Positions 47,497 through 56,939 of a stretch of DNA of 64,000 bases are shown in pieces. The stretch comes from Permianibacter fluminis (GTDB taxonomy: Bacteria; Pseudomonadota; Gammaproteobacteria; Enterobacterales; Permianibacteraceae), in the NCBI RefSeq assembly GCF_013179735.1, contig NZ_JABMEG010000002.1, positions 434,001-498,000 of the forward strand, written 5' to 3'. Under the pieces are notes generated by a model, which saw only the letters and a list, made by a program, of their open reading frames with translations, did not search any database and was not told the origin of the DNA. The position numbers and the translations under genes are program-made. Numbering within the stretch: position 1 is the stretch's first letter; the number at the start of each line of letters is the position of its first letter.

Positions 47497-47532
47497 TTTT
47501 CGAAAATACATTTCGAAAATAATTTCGAAATG
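47497..47532 (-). promoter_or_regulatory. TTCGAA operator cluster of the CecR-like operon
   Basis: Three TTCGAA cores start at 47499, 47512 and 47524. The last two form a near-perfect 24-bp dyad: CATTTCGAAA and TTTCGAAATG with 4 bp between. It stands 48-71 bp above the regulator's start codon, so autorepression is likely. Confidence 0.65.
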
Positions 47533-47627
47533 TAGCGAAAGCCTATCACGGCCGCAAAATGGCTACCAGATCGGCTGAAAGAATTTGGCGTCTCTAAAGC
47601 GGAGACTTTTAGAATTTGTCTTTATAT

Positions 47628-47639
47628 GTACGATCGTAC
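47628..47639. promoter_or_regulatory. Perfect 12-bp palindrome GTACGATCGTAC
   Basis: An isolated exact palindrome in the 683-bp gap between the CecR-like regulator and hutH. No neighbouring start is close, so its role is unknown. Confidence 0.3.
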
Positions 47640-47720
47640 GGTTCCGGCTCGTCGCCAAGTGCTTGATTTGCCAGCGCCAAACCCCCACCACCCGGTAAAG
47701 GGCCTGTCAAAACCTCCCCC

Positions 47721-48055
47721 TATACTGCTGGCGTGGGGCCAGTCGCCTCGCTCGTTACCAGCATCGGGAACCGTTTTGATGATGTCGCGTCGAAGCTTCC
47801 ATCGTGCTGGTAATACTTCGGAAGTGTCTCCAGTCGCTAGCTGAGTTGTGTTGCTTACGTTGTGTTCTTTCGCTGCATTTGCAGCATGTTCTGTCCGCAG
47901 TGTTGTGCAATGTTTTTTATGCAGTTGTGTTCTCTGTATGTAGGGGTAGTTAAGTAGGGTTAGTGAAGTCTCCTGGTGTGTTGTGCTCCTTAGTAAGTTG
48001 TTCTCAGTGTGAGATAAGTCGCCCGGCCTGATCTGTCCAATCCGGGCTTTTTTTT
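47721..48055 (+). ncRNA. Candidate small RNA in the cecR-hutH gap
   Basis: A strong plus-strand terminator ends at 48055, but no plus-strand gene lies between 47462 and there. A TATACT -10 box at 47721-47726 would start a transcript of about 325 nt; its -35 is poor. The body is rich in G and T (TTGTGTTGC, TGTTGTG, TGTGTTGTGC repeats) and has short hairpins (GCATTTGCAGC at 47875). The only open frame is 21 codons (ATG at 47779). A non-coding RNA is the simplest reading, but the 5' end is a guess. Confidence 0.35.
48021..48055 (+). terminator. Plus-strand terminator of the candidate small RNA
   Basis: The stem GCCCGG / CCGGGC has a 15-nt loop and eight T directly after the stem. There is no A tract on the other side, so it works on the plus strand. 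Confidence 0.85.
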
Positions 48056-48081
48056 ATCTGGCGTTTATGCCCGTCCGGAAA

Positions 48082-48113
48082 ACAGAAAACCCGCCAATCG
48101 GCGGGTTTTCTGT
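48082..48113 (-). terminator. Terminator of hutH
   Basis: A 14-bp perfect stem ACAGAAAACCCGCC / GGCGGGTTTTCTGT with an AATC loop. On the minus strand the U-rich arm is continued by TTTCC. It lies 32 bp after the hutH stop. Confidence 0.9.
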
Positions 48114-48144
48114 TTTATCGGCAATCACTACCGCGGCGAAACCA

Positions 48145-49677
48145 TCAGTGGAAGCTGGGCAGCAAACTGGCCGGCACCAGATCATTGAGTGCGCCGTTGA
48201 CCAGCCGGGTGGCGGCTTCGATATCGGGCGCGAAATAACGGTCCTTGTCATAGAACGGCACCACGGCGCGCAACCGCGCATGAGCCTTGCCAAGCTCCGC
48301 CGAGGTTTTCAGCGGCGCCCGGAAGTCGACACCCTGCGCTGCGGCGAGCAATTCGACGGCGACGATGCCGGCGGTGTTCTGCGACATGTCGTGCAGGCGC
48401 CGGGCGGCGAAGGTCGCCATCGAGACGTGATCTTCCTGATTGGCCGAGGTCGGTAAGCTGTCGACCGAGGCCGGATGGGCGTAGGTTTTGTTTTCGCTGG
48501 CGAGCGCCGCAGCGGTGACCTGCGCGATCATGAAGCCGCTGTTGACGCCTCCATCCTTAACCAGGAACGGCGGCAGACCGGACAGATGCTTGTCCATCAG
48601 CAGGGCAATGCGGCGTTCACTGAGTGCGCCGATCTCAGCAATGACAATTGCCAGCAGGTCGGCAGACATCGCGACCGGCTCAGCGTGGAAATTGCCGCCG
48701 GACAGAATGTCGCCATCATCAGCAAACACCAGCGGGTTGTCTGACACGGCATTGGCTTCGGTTAGCAACACCGAGGCAGCAAAACGCAGATGATCGAGCG
48801 CGGCACCCATCACTTGCGGTTGGCAGCGCAGCGAGTACGGGTCTTGCACCTTGCTGCAGTCTTCATGCGAGGCGCGAATCGGCGAGTCCTTCAGCAACTG
48901 CCGATAGGCCGCCGCGACTTCACGCTGGCCGGCATGCCCACGAACGGCATGAATGCGATCATCAAACGGCACATCGGAACCGAGTGCCGCATCAACCGAC
49001 AACGCGCCGGCAACGACGGCAGCGGCGAACACATCTTCGGCTTCAAACAAGCCAGCCAGTGCCAGTGCGGTCGAACATTGGGTGCCGTTCAGTAGCGCCA
49101 GACCTTCTTTCGGGCCGAGTTCGATCGGTTCCAGACCGGCGATGGCCAAGGCCCGTTCAGCGCTCATCAGTTCGCCTTCGTAACGGACATTGCCGACGCC
49201 GATCATCGCGGCGCTCATATGCGCCAGCGGCGCCAAATCACCCGACGCACCGACCGAACCCTTGGCCGGAATGCACGGATAGATCTGTTCATTCAGCATG
49301 GCAATCAGCAGATTGATGGTTTCGCGGCGAACGCCGGAATGGCCACGAGCCAGCGACGACAGCTTCAACACCATCAACACGCGCACAACTTCATCACGCA
49401 GCAACTCGCCAACGCCAACTGCGTGCGACAGCACCAGCGACTCCTGCAGCAACTTCAGTTTGTCGCTCGGAATGCGGGTCGAGGCGAGCAGACCAAAACC
49501 GGTGTTGATGCCGTAGACGGTCTGGTTGTCGCGGATGATTTTGGCAACGGTTTCCGCAGCGGCATCGATGGCCTTGTAGCAAGCCGGGTCGAGCGTGATT
49601 TCGTGATGGCCTTTGAACAGCGCGCGCAGATTGGCGAGCGTCAGCTGGCCGGGATGCAGGGTGAATTTCTTGCTCAT
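48145..49677 (-). CDS. hutH: Histidine ammonia-lyase
   Basis: This is the first step of histidine breakdown: L-histidine to urocanate + ammonia. 510 residues from the ATG at 49677 ([17 protein letters not shown]); the longer frame runs into the REP doublet. The MIO cofactor forms from Ala144-Ser145-Gly146 in [33 protein letters not shown] and the substrate region [13 protein letters not shown]-like [10 protein letters not shown] are present. It is downstream of hutU on the same strand, with a REP doublet between. Confidence 0.98.
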   Translation of the reverse strand: MSKKFTLHPGQLTLANLRALFKGHHEITLDPACYKAIDAAAETVAKIIRDNQTVYGINTGFGLLASTRIPSDKLKLLQESLVLSHAVGVGELLRDEVVRVLMVLKLSSLARGHSGVRRETINLLIAMLNEQIYPCIPAKGSVGASGDLAPLAHMSAAMIGVGNVRYEGELMSAERALAIAGLEPIELGPKEGLALLNGTQCSTALALAGLFEAEDVFAAAVVAGALSVDAALGSDVPFDDRIHAVRGHAGQREVAAAYRQLLKDSPIRASHEDCSKVQDPYSLRCQPQVMGAALDHLRFAASVLLTEANAVSDNPLVFADDGDILSGGNFHAEPVAMSADLLAIVIAEIGALSERRIALLMDKHLSGLPPFLVKDGGVNSGFMIAQVTAAALASENKTYAHPASVDSLPTSANQEDHVSMATFAARRLHDMSQNTAGIVAVELLAAAQGVDFRAPLKTSAELGKAHARLRAVVPFYDKDRYFAPDIEAATRLVNGALNDLVPASLLPSFH

Positions 49678-49704
49678 GGTCTTGCTCTCGGTGCGTATGG
49701 TTTT

Positions 49705-49770
49705 GTAGGAGCGGCCTTGGCCGCGATTGTTGTCGGACAAGAAAGCCATCGCGGCCAAGGCCGCTCCTAC
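49705..49770. repeat. REP doublet (REPIN-like) between hutU and hutH
   Basis: Two arms of 22 bp are exact inverted copies (49705-49726 and 49749-49770) around a 22-bp spacer. The core is GGAGCGGCCTTGGCCGCG. It is the same family as the doublet at 6611, with a perfect dyad here. A transcript would form either one long or two short hairpins in the intercistronic region. Confidence 0.92.
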
Positions 49771-49782
49771 AGGGTTCGTTTT

Positions 49783-51456
49783 TTAGCCGGTGATCATCGG
49801 CAGGTTCAGGCCTTTTGCTTTCGCGCAGTTCACGGCGATGTCGTAACCGGCATCGGCGTGGCGCATGACGCCAGTGCCTGGATCGTTCCAGAGCACGCGG
49901 CCAACGCGTTTGGCCGCGTCATCACTGCCATCGCAGACAATGACAACACCGCTGTGTTGCGAGAAGCCCATGCCGACACCGCCACCGTGGTGCAGCGACA
50001 CCCAGGTCGCGCCGCCGGCAGTGTTCAAGAGCGCATTCAGCAGCGGCCAATCCGACACTGCATCGCTGCCATCCTGCATGGCTTCGGTTTCACGGTTTGG
50101 TGACGACACCGAACCGGAGTCGAGGTGATCGCGGCCGATGACGATCGGCGCTTTCAGTTCGCCGTTGCGGACCATTTCATTGAACGCCAGGCCGAGCCGA
50201 TGACGATCACCCAAGCCAACCCAGCAAATGCGCGCCGGCAGGCCCTGGAACGCAATGCGCTCGCGCGCCATGTCGAGCCAGTTGTGCAAGTGCGGATTGT
50301 CCGGAATCAGCTCTTTGACTTTCTGATCGGTCTTGTAAATGTCTTCCGGATCGCCCGACAGCGCGACCCAGCGGAACGGACCAATGCCTTCGCAGAACAG
50401 TGGACGAATGTAAGCGGGGACAAAGCCGGGGAAATCGAAAGCGTTCTTGACGCCTTCTTCCAGCGCGACCTGACGGATATTGTTGCCGTAGTCGACGGTC
50501 GGAATACCTTGCTTGAAGAAATCGAGCATGGCCTGTACTTGCACGGCCATCGATTTCTTTGCTTCGCGAATGACGCGCTGTGGGTCGCTGACGCGCAGAT
50601 CTTTGGCCTGTGCCAAGCTCCAGCCAATCGGCAGGTAACCGTTCAGCGGATCGTGTGCCGAGGTTTGGTCGGTGACCATGTCCGGTTTGATGCCACGACG
50701 AACCAACTCCGGAAACACTTCGGCGGCGTTGCCAAGCAGACCCACCGAAATCGCTGTGCCGTCGGCGCAAGCCTTGTTAATCATTGCCAGCGCTTCATCG
50801 AGCGTCTTGGCTTTGAAATCGACATAACGGGTGCGCAAGCGCATGTCGATGCGGGTTTCATCGCACTCGACAGCGAGCATCGAGGCGCCAGCCATGGTCG
50901 CGGCGAGCGGCTGTGCGCCGCCCATGCCACCGAGGCCGCCGGTCAGCACCCATTTGCCTTTCAGGCTGCCACCGAAATGCTTCTTGCCCATCGCGACAAA
51001 GGTTTCGTAAGTGCCTTGCACGATGCCTTGCGAGCCGATGTAAATCCACGAACCGGCGGTCATCTGGCCGTACATCATCAGGCCTTTTTTATCGAGCTCG
51101 TGAAAGTGATTCCAGTTGGCCCAATGCGGCACCAGATTCGAGTTGGCGAGCAGCACGCGAGGGGCGTCTTTGTGAGTCGGGAACACGCCGACCGGTTTGC
51201 CGCTCTGGATCAACAGCGTCTGATCGTCGTCGAGGTTTTTCAGGGTTTCGACAATCTTGTCGTAGCACTGCCAGTTGCGCGCGGCGCGGCCAATGCCGCC
51301 GTACACCACCAATGCTTGTGGGTTTTCCGCCACATCCGGATCGAGGTTGTTCATCAGCATCCGAAGTGCGGCTTCGGTCAGCCAGCTCTTGCAGGTTTTC
51401 TCGCTGCCACGCGGCGCGCGAATCACGCGACTGGCATCAAAACGGGGATCGCTCAT
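49783..51456 (-). CDS. hutU: Urocanate hydratase
   Basis: This is the second step: urocanate + water to imidazolonepropionate, with NAD+ as tightly bound cofactor. 557 residues, the family's normal size. Motifs: [34 protein letters not shown], the NAD site [19 protein letters not shown], and [15 protein letters not shown] with the active-site Cys. Its start overlaps the hutC stop by 4 bp. Confidence 0.98.
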   Translation of the reverse strand: MSDPRFDASRVIRAPRGSEKTCKSWLTEAALRMLMNNLDPDVAENPQALVVYGGIGRAARNWQCYDKIVETLKNLDDDQTLLIQSGKPVGVFPTHKDAPRVLLANSNLVPHWANWNHFHELDKKGLMMYGQMTAGSWIYIGSQGIVQGTYETFVAMGKKHFGGSLKGKWVLTGGLGGMGGAQPLAATMAGASMLAVECDETRIDMRLRTRYVDFKAKTLDEALAMINKACADGTAISVGLLGNAAEVFPELVRRGIKPDMVTDQTSAHDPLNGYLPIGWSLAQAKDLRVSDPQRVIREAKKSMAVQVQAMLDFFKQGIPTVDYGNNIRQVALEEGVKNAFDFPGFVPAYIRPLFCEGIGPFRWVALSGDPEDIYKTDQKVKELIPDNPHLHNWLDMARERIAFQGLPARICWVGLGDRHRLGLAFNEMVRNGELKAPIVIGRDHLDSGSVSSPNRETEAMQDGSDAVSDWPLLNALLNTAGGATWVSLHHGGGVGMGFSQHSGVVIVCDGSDDAAKRVGRVLWNDPGTGVMRHADAGYDIAVNCAKAKGLNLPMITG

Positions 51457-52193
51457 ACGTGAATCTCCTCGATAGGTAGGGGTGCGGTCGAGCCAGCGCC
51501 AATGCGGCCGGCAAGACGATAACGGGTGCCCGGGTGATACAAGGTGGCGTAACTGATCGGTGTGTTGCCGGACCAGGTGGTGCGATGCACGACCAGACAG
51601 GCTTCGACTTCCGACAACTGCAGCAGGCGTTTCTGTTTCAGATCCGGCAGATGAGCTTCGATGACGTGTTCAGCGGCGGTCAGCGGCGCGATGCGGGAAA
51701 GATAGACGTTGGGCGTTTCGCGGGTGAAATCCTGACGCAAATATTCCGGCACCGCGTTGGGATTGACCCAGCGATCTTCCAGCTGCACCGGCAGCTTGTT
51801 TTCCAGATGCAGGATGATCGAGTGGAAGGCGGTGGCTTTTTCTGCCAGGCCGAACAGCGCGGCCACTTTCGGCGGCGGCACTTCCGCCAGCAAGGTCTTG
51901 ACCACGTTGCCGTAGTGCTGGCCGAGCGCGCGCACCTCGTCGGCGATGTTGCGCACTTCAACAAACGAGGCCTGCATCTTCGGCGGCGAAACAAAGGTGC
52001 CCTTGCCCTGGACGCGATAAAGCACGCCGGCTTCGGTCAATTCTTCCAGCGCCCGCCGCGCGGTCATCCGCGACACCGAGCACAACTCGACCAGCTCGTT
52101 TTCTGACGGCACTTGGGCATCGACTGGCCAATTACCGGCGGCGATGCCTTCGCTCAGGTACTGAATAACCGACTGATAACGGCGCTGGCTCAT
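51453..52193 (-). CDS. hutC: Histidine utilisation repressor, GntR family
   Basis: 246 residues from the ATG at 52193 ([17 protein letters not shown]). A TTG 63 bases upstream lies inside the operator and is rejected. The N-terminal winged helix reads [42 protein letters not shown]; the C-terminal UTRA domain has [19 protein letters not shown] and is where urocanate would bind. HutC represses hut genes until urocanate accumulates. It is coupled to hutU by a 4-bp overlap, and its binding site lies in the divergent gap with hutG. Confidence 0.95.
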   Translation of the reverse strand: MSQRRYQSVIQYLSEGIAAGNWPVDAQVPSENELVELCSVSRMTARRALEELTEAGVLYRVQGKGTFVSPPKMQASFVEVRNIADEVRALGQHYGNVVKTLLAEVPPPKVAALFGLAEKATAFHSIILHLENKLPVQLEDRWVNPNAVPEYLRQDFTRETPNVYLSRIAPLTAAEHVIEAHLPDLKQKRLLQLSEVEACLVVHRTTWSGNTPISYATLYHPGTRYRLAGRIGAGSTAPLPIEEIHV

Positions 52194-52236
52194 GGGTTGG
52201 GTCCGCTGGGGCGCTGCGCATCCGGCTCGCCGGCGC

Positions 52237-52264
52237 TTGTTTGCTTGTATATACAAGATATACT
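52237..52264 (+). promoter_or_regulatory. hutG promoter with HutC operator in the spacer
   Basis: -35 TTGTTT (52237-52242) and -10 TATACT (52259-52264) are 16 bp apart. The perfect 14-bp palindrome CTTGTATATACAAG (52244-52257) fills the spacer. It contains TGTATATACA, the core known for HutC. Repressor binding would block hutG and sits 51 bp above hutC, so it can act on both directions. Confidence 0.8.
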
Positions 52265-52380
52265 AGCCACCTGTGCGCGGCAATACCCCGCCGTCTGGCC
52301 CGACTGGTGTCAGTTCGGGCTGACGCGGCTGGCTCCGGCTAGTACGATCGCGCTAAATCAACCGCAGGCCTGTCCCCACC

Positions 52381-53178
52381 ATGACCGCTACCTACACGCT
52401 GACCCAGGGCCGTTTGCCGCTGCTGATTTCGATGCCACACAACGGCCAGCAAATTCCGGCCGACATCGCCGCAACCATGCAGCCATTCGCGACTTCGGTG
52501 CCGGATACCGACTGGTTTCTCGACCGCTTGTATGGCTTCTCTGCTGAGCTTGGCGTCAGCGTGCTGAATCCGTTTTACTCGCGCTATGTCATCGATCTGA
52601 ACCGCGCACCGGACGGTGCCGTACTCTATGCCGGCGCCAACAATACCGAGCTGTGCCCGACCAGCGCGTTTGATCTGCGGCCGTTGTACCGCGAAGGCCA
52701 GCAGCCGAACGAAGCCGAAATCGCCCGTCGTATCGAACGTTATTGGCAGCTGTATCATCAGGCGCTGCAGCAGGAGTTGGCGCGGCTCAAAGCCAAACAC
52801 GGTTACGCGATTCTGTTTGAAGCACACTCGATTCGCTCGCAAGTGCCGCGCTTTTTTGACGGTCAGTTGCCGGACATCAATTTTGGCACTGCCGATGGTG
52901 CCAGCTGCGCGAAAGCGGTGGAAGAAGCGATCATGGCAGTACCGACCGGCCGCTACCGGCGCGTGCTCAACGGTCGCTTCAAGGGCGGCTATATCACCCG
53001 GCACTACGGTCAACCGGGGCAGGGCGTGCACGCGCTGCAGCTGGAGCTGGCGCAGCTCAATTACGTCGATGAAAATACCTTCATCTGGCGACCGGAACAG
53101 GCCGCGCAAATCCAGCCGGTACTGTGGCGGATCTTGGATGCGTTGCTGAATATTGCGCCGGCGGAATTGAGGGGCTGA
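52381..53178 (+). CDS. hutG: N-formylglutamate deformylase
   Basis: This is the last step of the five-step route: N-formylglutamate to glutamate + formate. 265 residues. Motifs of the FGase family: LLISMPHNGQQIPADI, DTDWFLDRLYGF, NRAPDG and FEAHSIRSQVPRFFDGQLPDINFGT. It is a zinc-type amidohydrolase in the cytoplasm. It is divergent from hutC and followed after 13 bp by a protein kinase gene. The partner HutF is encoded at 56940. Confidence 0.96.
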   Translation: MTATYTLTQGRLPLLISMPHNGQQIPADIAATMQPFATSVPDTDWFLDRLYGFSAELGVSVLNPFYSRYVIDLNRAPDGAVLYAGANNTELCPTSAFDLRPLYREGQQPNEAEIARRIERYWQLYHQALQQELARLKAKHGYAILFEAHSIRSQVPRFFDGQLPDINFGTADGASCAKAVEEAIMAVPTGRYRRVLNGRFKGGYITRHYGQPGQGVHALQLELAQLNYVDENTFIWRPEQAAQIQPVLWRILDALLNIAPAELRG

Positions 53179-53191
53179 GCCGACAGCTGCA

Positions 53192-54943
53192 ATGGCGACA
53201 GCTAAAGCCAGTAAAGAGCGAGAAAAAGAACCAAAACAGCACACACTGACCGGGACGGTCAGTCCCGAGTCAGATCCGGAGCGGGTCGCGGTGGAGTCGA
53301 ATCGTTTGATCGCTATTCCCGGTTATCGCATTGTCCGGCCGCTCGGTCAGGGGGGCATGGCGACAGTTTATCTGGCGGTGCAAGAGAGTTTCGAGCGCGA
53401 AGTCGCGCTGAAAATCATGGCGCCGGAATTGCTGCAGGCCGATCCGTCATACGCCGAGCGCTTTCTGCGCGAGGCACGCATCGTTGCCAGATTGATCGAC
53501 CCGCATATCGTCACCGTTCACGATGTTGGCGTCAGCAATGGCTTGCACTATCTGGCCATGGAATACATTCCCGGCGACGATCTGCGCAAGCACCGGCAAC
53601 ACTTGAGTCTCGCGCAGGCGCTCGGCGTGCTGAAACAAATCGCCCAGGCACTCGAACACGCCCATCTTCAGGGCTATGTCCATCGCGATATCAAGCCGGA
53701 AAATATTCTGATCCATCGCCAGAGCGGCCGCGCCGTGCTGACCGACTTCGGTATCGCCCGGCCGCTCGGTGCCGACGACGACAGCCAGCAATTCGGCGGC
53801 ACCATTGGCACGCCGGCCTTCATGAGTCCGGAACAGGCGCTCGGTCAGGTCATCGATCACCGTAGTGATTTGTACAGCCTTGGTGTGGTTTGCTATTTCC
53901 TGTTGACTGGCAAAGTACCTTTTGCCGGCGATGCCCCGGCCATTGTCGGCATGAAGCACGCGCTCGATCCGGTGCCGCGCTTGCCGGCGCCGCTTGCGCT
54001 GTGCCAACCGCTGATCGACACCGCGCTGGCCAAACATCCCAATCAGCGTTACCAGACCGGCGCCGAATTCGCTGCCGCCATTGATGCGCTGTTATCGCTG
54101 TTGCAACCTGAGCACGATCAGTTCTGGCGCGCGACCGCGCTCACCACCGACACCGCCTACGAACGCACCCGACTGGTCGGTGCGCAGGCAACGCAGCTTC
54201 CGGTCAGTGATTCCGCTGCGGCCTCTTTGGAAACGAGTTCCGCGCGAGCGCCATTGTCGGCATCGGTAACGACAGTAACGCCGGCAGCGTCAAAACGGAG
54301 CGGTTCCGTATCGCAAAACTCTGTAGCGACAGGTACGTCTGCGACAGGCAGGCCGGCTACACATACAACAACCACAGGTAACGCAGCACACGCAGCCAGC
54401 ATTGCCGAAAAACTGGCGCCGGCGCTTGCCGCGCTGCAGCGTGTAGGCCGCGTGTTATGGCGGTGGCTGGGCATCGCCGCAGCGATGCTCGGGCGGGTAT
54501 TGCGCCGCGCGGCAGTCATTGCCGTTGCGCTGTGGCGGCGCTGGTTTCCGGTGGTCAGCGCCGCGCTGGTCCGGCTGGCGAGCCGCGGCATGCAACAGCT
54601 CCGCCGCCTGGCACAGCATCTGTGGACGCATCGCGCCGACCGCCGCACCCAGTTGCAAACCGGTGCAGTCGTGCTCGCCTTGCTGCTGGGCTTCTGGTTG
54701 CTGCACACGCCGGACTGGAGTACTTCAAGTGCGCGCCAAGCCTATCGCGAAGGTGAACTCAGTAAAGCCGAATACGAGGTGATTCTGAAGCAACTGAAAG
54801 CCGAGCATCAGGCTCGGTTGGACGCCTTGCGACGTGAGTTTCAGCAGCAGGACCTGACCCGCGAGGAATACCTGCAAAAGGTCAAGGAAGCCAAACAGGA
54901 TTACACCGGGGTTGAGGATTGTGGCAGTTGGCTCGGCTGTTGA
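53192..54943 (+). CDS. Membrane-anchored Ser/Thr protein kinase (PknB-like)
   Basis: 583 residues. The kinase domain (about 45-305) is complete: glycine loop LGQGGMATVYLA, Lys in VALKIMAPELL, catalytic HRDIKPENIL, metal site DFGIARP and activation segment GTPAFMSPEQA. Next come a Ser/Thr/Ala-rich linker, a basic Arg/Leu-rich stretch (about 415-480), one membrane helix (AVVLALLLGFWLLH, about 490) and a helical tail. The tail has two short repeats (GELSKAEYEVILKQLK and QDLTREEYLQKVKEAK), like SHOCT-type motifs, and ends with a Cys pair. It starts 13 bp after hutG and could be co-transcribed; no substrate or phosphatase is nearby. Confidence 0.9.
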   Translation: MATAKASKEREKEPKQHTLTGTVSPESDPERVAVESNRLIAIPGYRIVRPLGQGGMATVYLAVQESFEREVALKIMAPELLQADPSYAERFLREARIVARLIDPHIVTVHDVGVSNGLHYLAMEYIPGDDLRKHRQHLSLAQALGVLKQIAQALEHAHLQGYVHRDIKPENILIHRQSGRAVLTDFGIARPLGADDDSQQFGGTIGTPAFMSPEQALGQVIDHRSDLYSLGVVCYFLLTGKVPFAGDAPAIVGMKHALDPVPRLPAPLALCQPLIDTALAKHPNQRYQTGAEFAAAIDALLSLLQPEHDQFWRATALTTDTAYERTRLVGAQATQLPVSDSAAASLETSSARAPLSASVTTVTPAASKRSGSVSQNSVATGTSATGRPATHTTTTGNAAHAASIAEKLAPALAALQRVGRVLWRWLGIAAAMLGRVLRRAAVIAVALWRRWFPVVSAALVRLASRGMQQLRRLAQHLWTHRADRRTQLQTGAVVLALLLGFWLLHTPDWSTSSARQAYREGELSKAEYEVILKQLKAEHQARLDALRREFQQQDLTREEYLQKVKEAKQDYTGVEDCGSWLGC

Positions 54944-54986
54944 GTCGGTAAGTATTGCCGGCTTGAATGCGGGGCAGTAGATGTAT

Positions 54987-55063
54987 GGTGCAATGCATTG
55001 CACCGCATGGTCCGGTAGTTATTTGTCAAGGGGAAGTGAGCATTCGGCGCAACGCATTGCGCC
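54987..55063. repeat. Pair of long palindromes after the kinase gene
   Basis: GGTGCAATG-CATTGCACC (54987-55004) is a perfect 18-bp palindrome. GGCGCAACGCATTGCGCC (55046-55063) is a close variant with two central mismatches, followed by CTAC. They appear to be two members of one dispersed family, 41 bp apart. Confidence 0.75.
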
Positions 55064-55072
55064 CTACGCTTG

Positions 55073-55363
55073 CTAGCCATTAAGTGCCGCGATTAACAAA
55101 TCTCCATGTTTTACTTCTGGAGCAACTCCTGCTAGATGAACCTCTGCCGTCATGCTAATCGGTAGCTCTGATATTTCTCTACGATATGCAATTATTCTTG
55201 AGACAGTCAGTTTAAATTCGTGCGTCCATGCACCATCTCTGCTCTTGACTCCAGTAAATTCTTGGCCGGCAAGAACATGTCCACTGCTGCAAACGCCACG
55301 TACAATAAGCCCTCCTTTTAGTGGGATGGCTTCGCTTACGAGAAATTCAGTGGTTGCTGCCAT
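55073..55363 (-). CDS. Small hypothetical protein with EF-Tu domain-2-like barrel
   Basis: 96 residues, all beta by pattern: FLVSEAIPLKGGLIVRGVCSSGHVLAGQEFTGV, a basic middle, then MTAEVHLAGVAPEVKHGDLLIAALNG. The GxVxxGxVxxG-like rhythm recalls the domain-2 barrel of translation GTPases; other small proteins of this kind are known without function. It is AT-richer than its neighbours and flanked on both sides by palindromic repeats, which suggests an inserted gene inside the hut cluster. No operon partner. Confidence 0.55.
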   Translation of the reverse strand: MAATTEFLVSEAIPLKGGLIVRGVCSSGHVLAGQEFTGVKSRDGAWTHEFKLTVSRIIAYRREISELPISMTAEVHLAGVAPEVKHGDLLIAALNG

Positions 55364-55383
55364 GTGGATTCCGTATTAGTTCA

Positions 55384-55491
55384 TGTAGGGCGGAACACCC
55401 GCAGGGTTTTCCGCCGAAAGTTGCGTTATCGACGCGCACCGAACGTGTTGCAGAGAGACATGCGGCGGAAACGCTTCGCGGTTCCGCCCTG
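55384..55491. repeat. Nested GGCGGAA/TTCCGCC inverted repeats
   Basis: GGCGGAA / TTCCGCC occurs as two local hairpins (55389-55415 and 55464-55488). The outermost arms AGGGCGGAA (55387) and TTCCGCCCT (55482) also pair. This is a composite palindromic element between the small hypothetical gene and hutI. Confidence 0.7.
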
Positions 55492-55537
55492 CGCTGTGCT
55501 GATGAGTTGCAGTGATGTGGTTGGGCCCGCTATGAAC

Positions 55538-56752
55538 TCAACGATAACTCTGATACTCGCCACCCGCACAGCGACCGACACAAGGGTTGTCACCAAAACG
55601 GTAACTCAATTCGGCCGGGTGGTCGATGGCGAACACGGCGAAGTCGGCGCGTTTGTTCAGTTCGAGTGTGCCGATTTCGGCTGCCATGCCGAGTGCGCGG
55701 GCGCCGTTGACGGTGATGCCGCGCAGCGCCTCCAATGGCGTTAGCCGGAACAGAGTGCAGGCCATGTTCAGCATCAGCAGCAGCGAGTGCGTGGGCGAGG
55801 TGCCGGGGTTGCTGTCGGTGGCGAGCGCCATCGGGACGCCGTGTTCACGCAAGCTCGCAATCGGCGGCAATTTGGTTTCGCGCAAATAATAAAACGCGCC
55901 GGGCAGCAAGACGGCGGCGGTGCCGCTGCCGGTCAAGGCCGGTACGTCGGCCGGGTCGAGGTATTCGATGTGGTCAACCGACAGCGCGCCAAGCGCGGCG
56001 GCAAGTCGGGCGCCTTTCAGATCGGATAATTGCTCGGCGTGGATCTTGATGGCGAGGCCGGCGGCTTTGGCCGCGACCAGCATTTTCCGGCTTTGCTCCA
56101 GATTGAAGCCGATGCCTTCGCAAAAGACATCCACCGCATCGGCCAGTTGCTCACTGACCACCAGCGGCAACAGCGTTTGACAGAGAAAGTCGATGTAATC
56201 ATCCGGGCGGCCGGCGAATTCCGGCGGCAGGGCATGGGCGCCGAGGAAAGTGCGTTGCACGGTCAGCGGCAGTTCACGGCCGAGCCGGGTGGCGACCCGC
56301 AGCAGTTTCAGTTCGCTGTCTTGATCAAGGCCGTAGCCGGATTTGATCTCGACGGTGGTGACGCCTTCGCGCATCAGGCGGTTGGCGCGCGTGGCGGCGA
56401 GCGCAAACAGGCTGTCTTCGCTGGCCGCCCGACTGGCTTTGACGGTGGACATGATGCCGCCACCGGCCTTGGCGATATCGGCGTAGCTGGCGCCGTTCAA
56501 GCGCGCTTCAAATTCATTGCCGCGATGGCCGGCGTAAACCAGATGGGTGTGGCAGTCGACCAGTCCGGGTGTGACCAGTGCGCCTTGCAGATCAATGCGA
56601 TGACTGGAGTTGACTGGGCAGTCGCGACGAGCGCCAATCCAGGCAATGCGATCTTTGCGCACCCAGATGGCGGCATCGGGGATCAGGCCATAGTCGTCGC
56701 CTGCCATGGTGCAAACCGTGCAATTGACGAACAGTTGTTCGGTGCTGGTCAT
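55538..56752 (-). CDS. hutI: Imidazolonepropionase
   Basis: This is step 3 of histidine degradation: imidazolonepropionate to formiminoglutamate. 404 residues from the ATG at 56752 (MTSTEQLFVNCTVCTM), which GGAG precedes by 7 bp. Amidohydrolase metal site: TPGLVDCHTHLVYAGHR. Further motifs are EIKSGYGLDQDSELKLLRV, IKIHAEQLSD, VDHIEYL and LATDSNPGTSPTHSLLLMLN. Metal-dependent and cytoplasmic. Divergent from hutF. Confidence 0.97.
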   Translation of the reverse strand: MTSTEQLFVNCTVCTMAGDDYGLIPDAAIWVRKDRIAWIGARRDCPVNSSHRIDLQGALVTPGLVDCHTHLVYAGHRGNEFEARLNGASYADIAKAGGGIMSTVKASRAASEDSLFALAATRANRLMREGVTTVEIKSGYGLDQDSELKLLRVATRLGRELPLTVQRTFLGAHALPPEFAGRPDDYIDFLCQTLLPLVVSEQLADAVDVFCEGIGFNLEQSRKMLVAAKAAGLAIKIHAEQLSDLKGARLAAALGALSVDHIEYLDPADVPALTGSGTAAVLLPGAFYYLRETKLPPIASLREHGVPMALATDSNPGTSPTHSLLLMLNMACTLFRLTPLEALRGITVNGARALGMAAEIGTLELNKRADFAVFAIDHPAELSYRFGDNPCVGRCAGGEYQSYR

Positions 56753-56939
56753 CAGAAACTCCACAAGAAAATGTCGCCGTGCGCTCGCCGACTCCGGCAT
56801 GGTCAGGATTGTAACGCTGGCCATGATGCCGGGTACAATGCCGGCACTGTTGCAATGTGTCGACGAGACGTTGGCGATGTGCCAGCAAAGCGTCGGCTAT
56901 GTATCTGCAAAGCGGCGCAGGCCGAGGCCAGGAGTCACC

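Noticed and set aside
52194-52256. 21-residue longer HutC beginning at a TTG
   Set aside because: The start would lie within the HutC operator, and the ATG at 52193 gives the family N-terminus.
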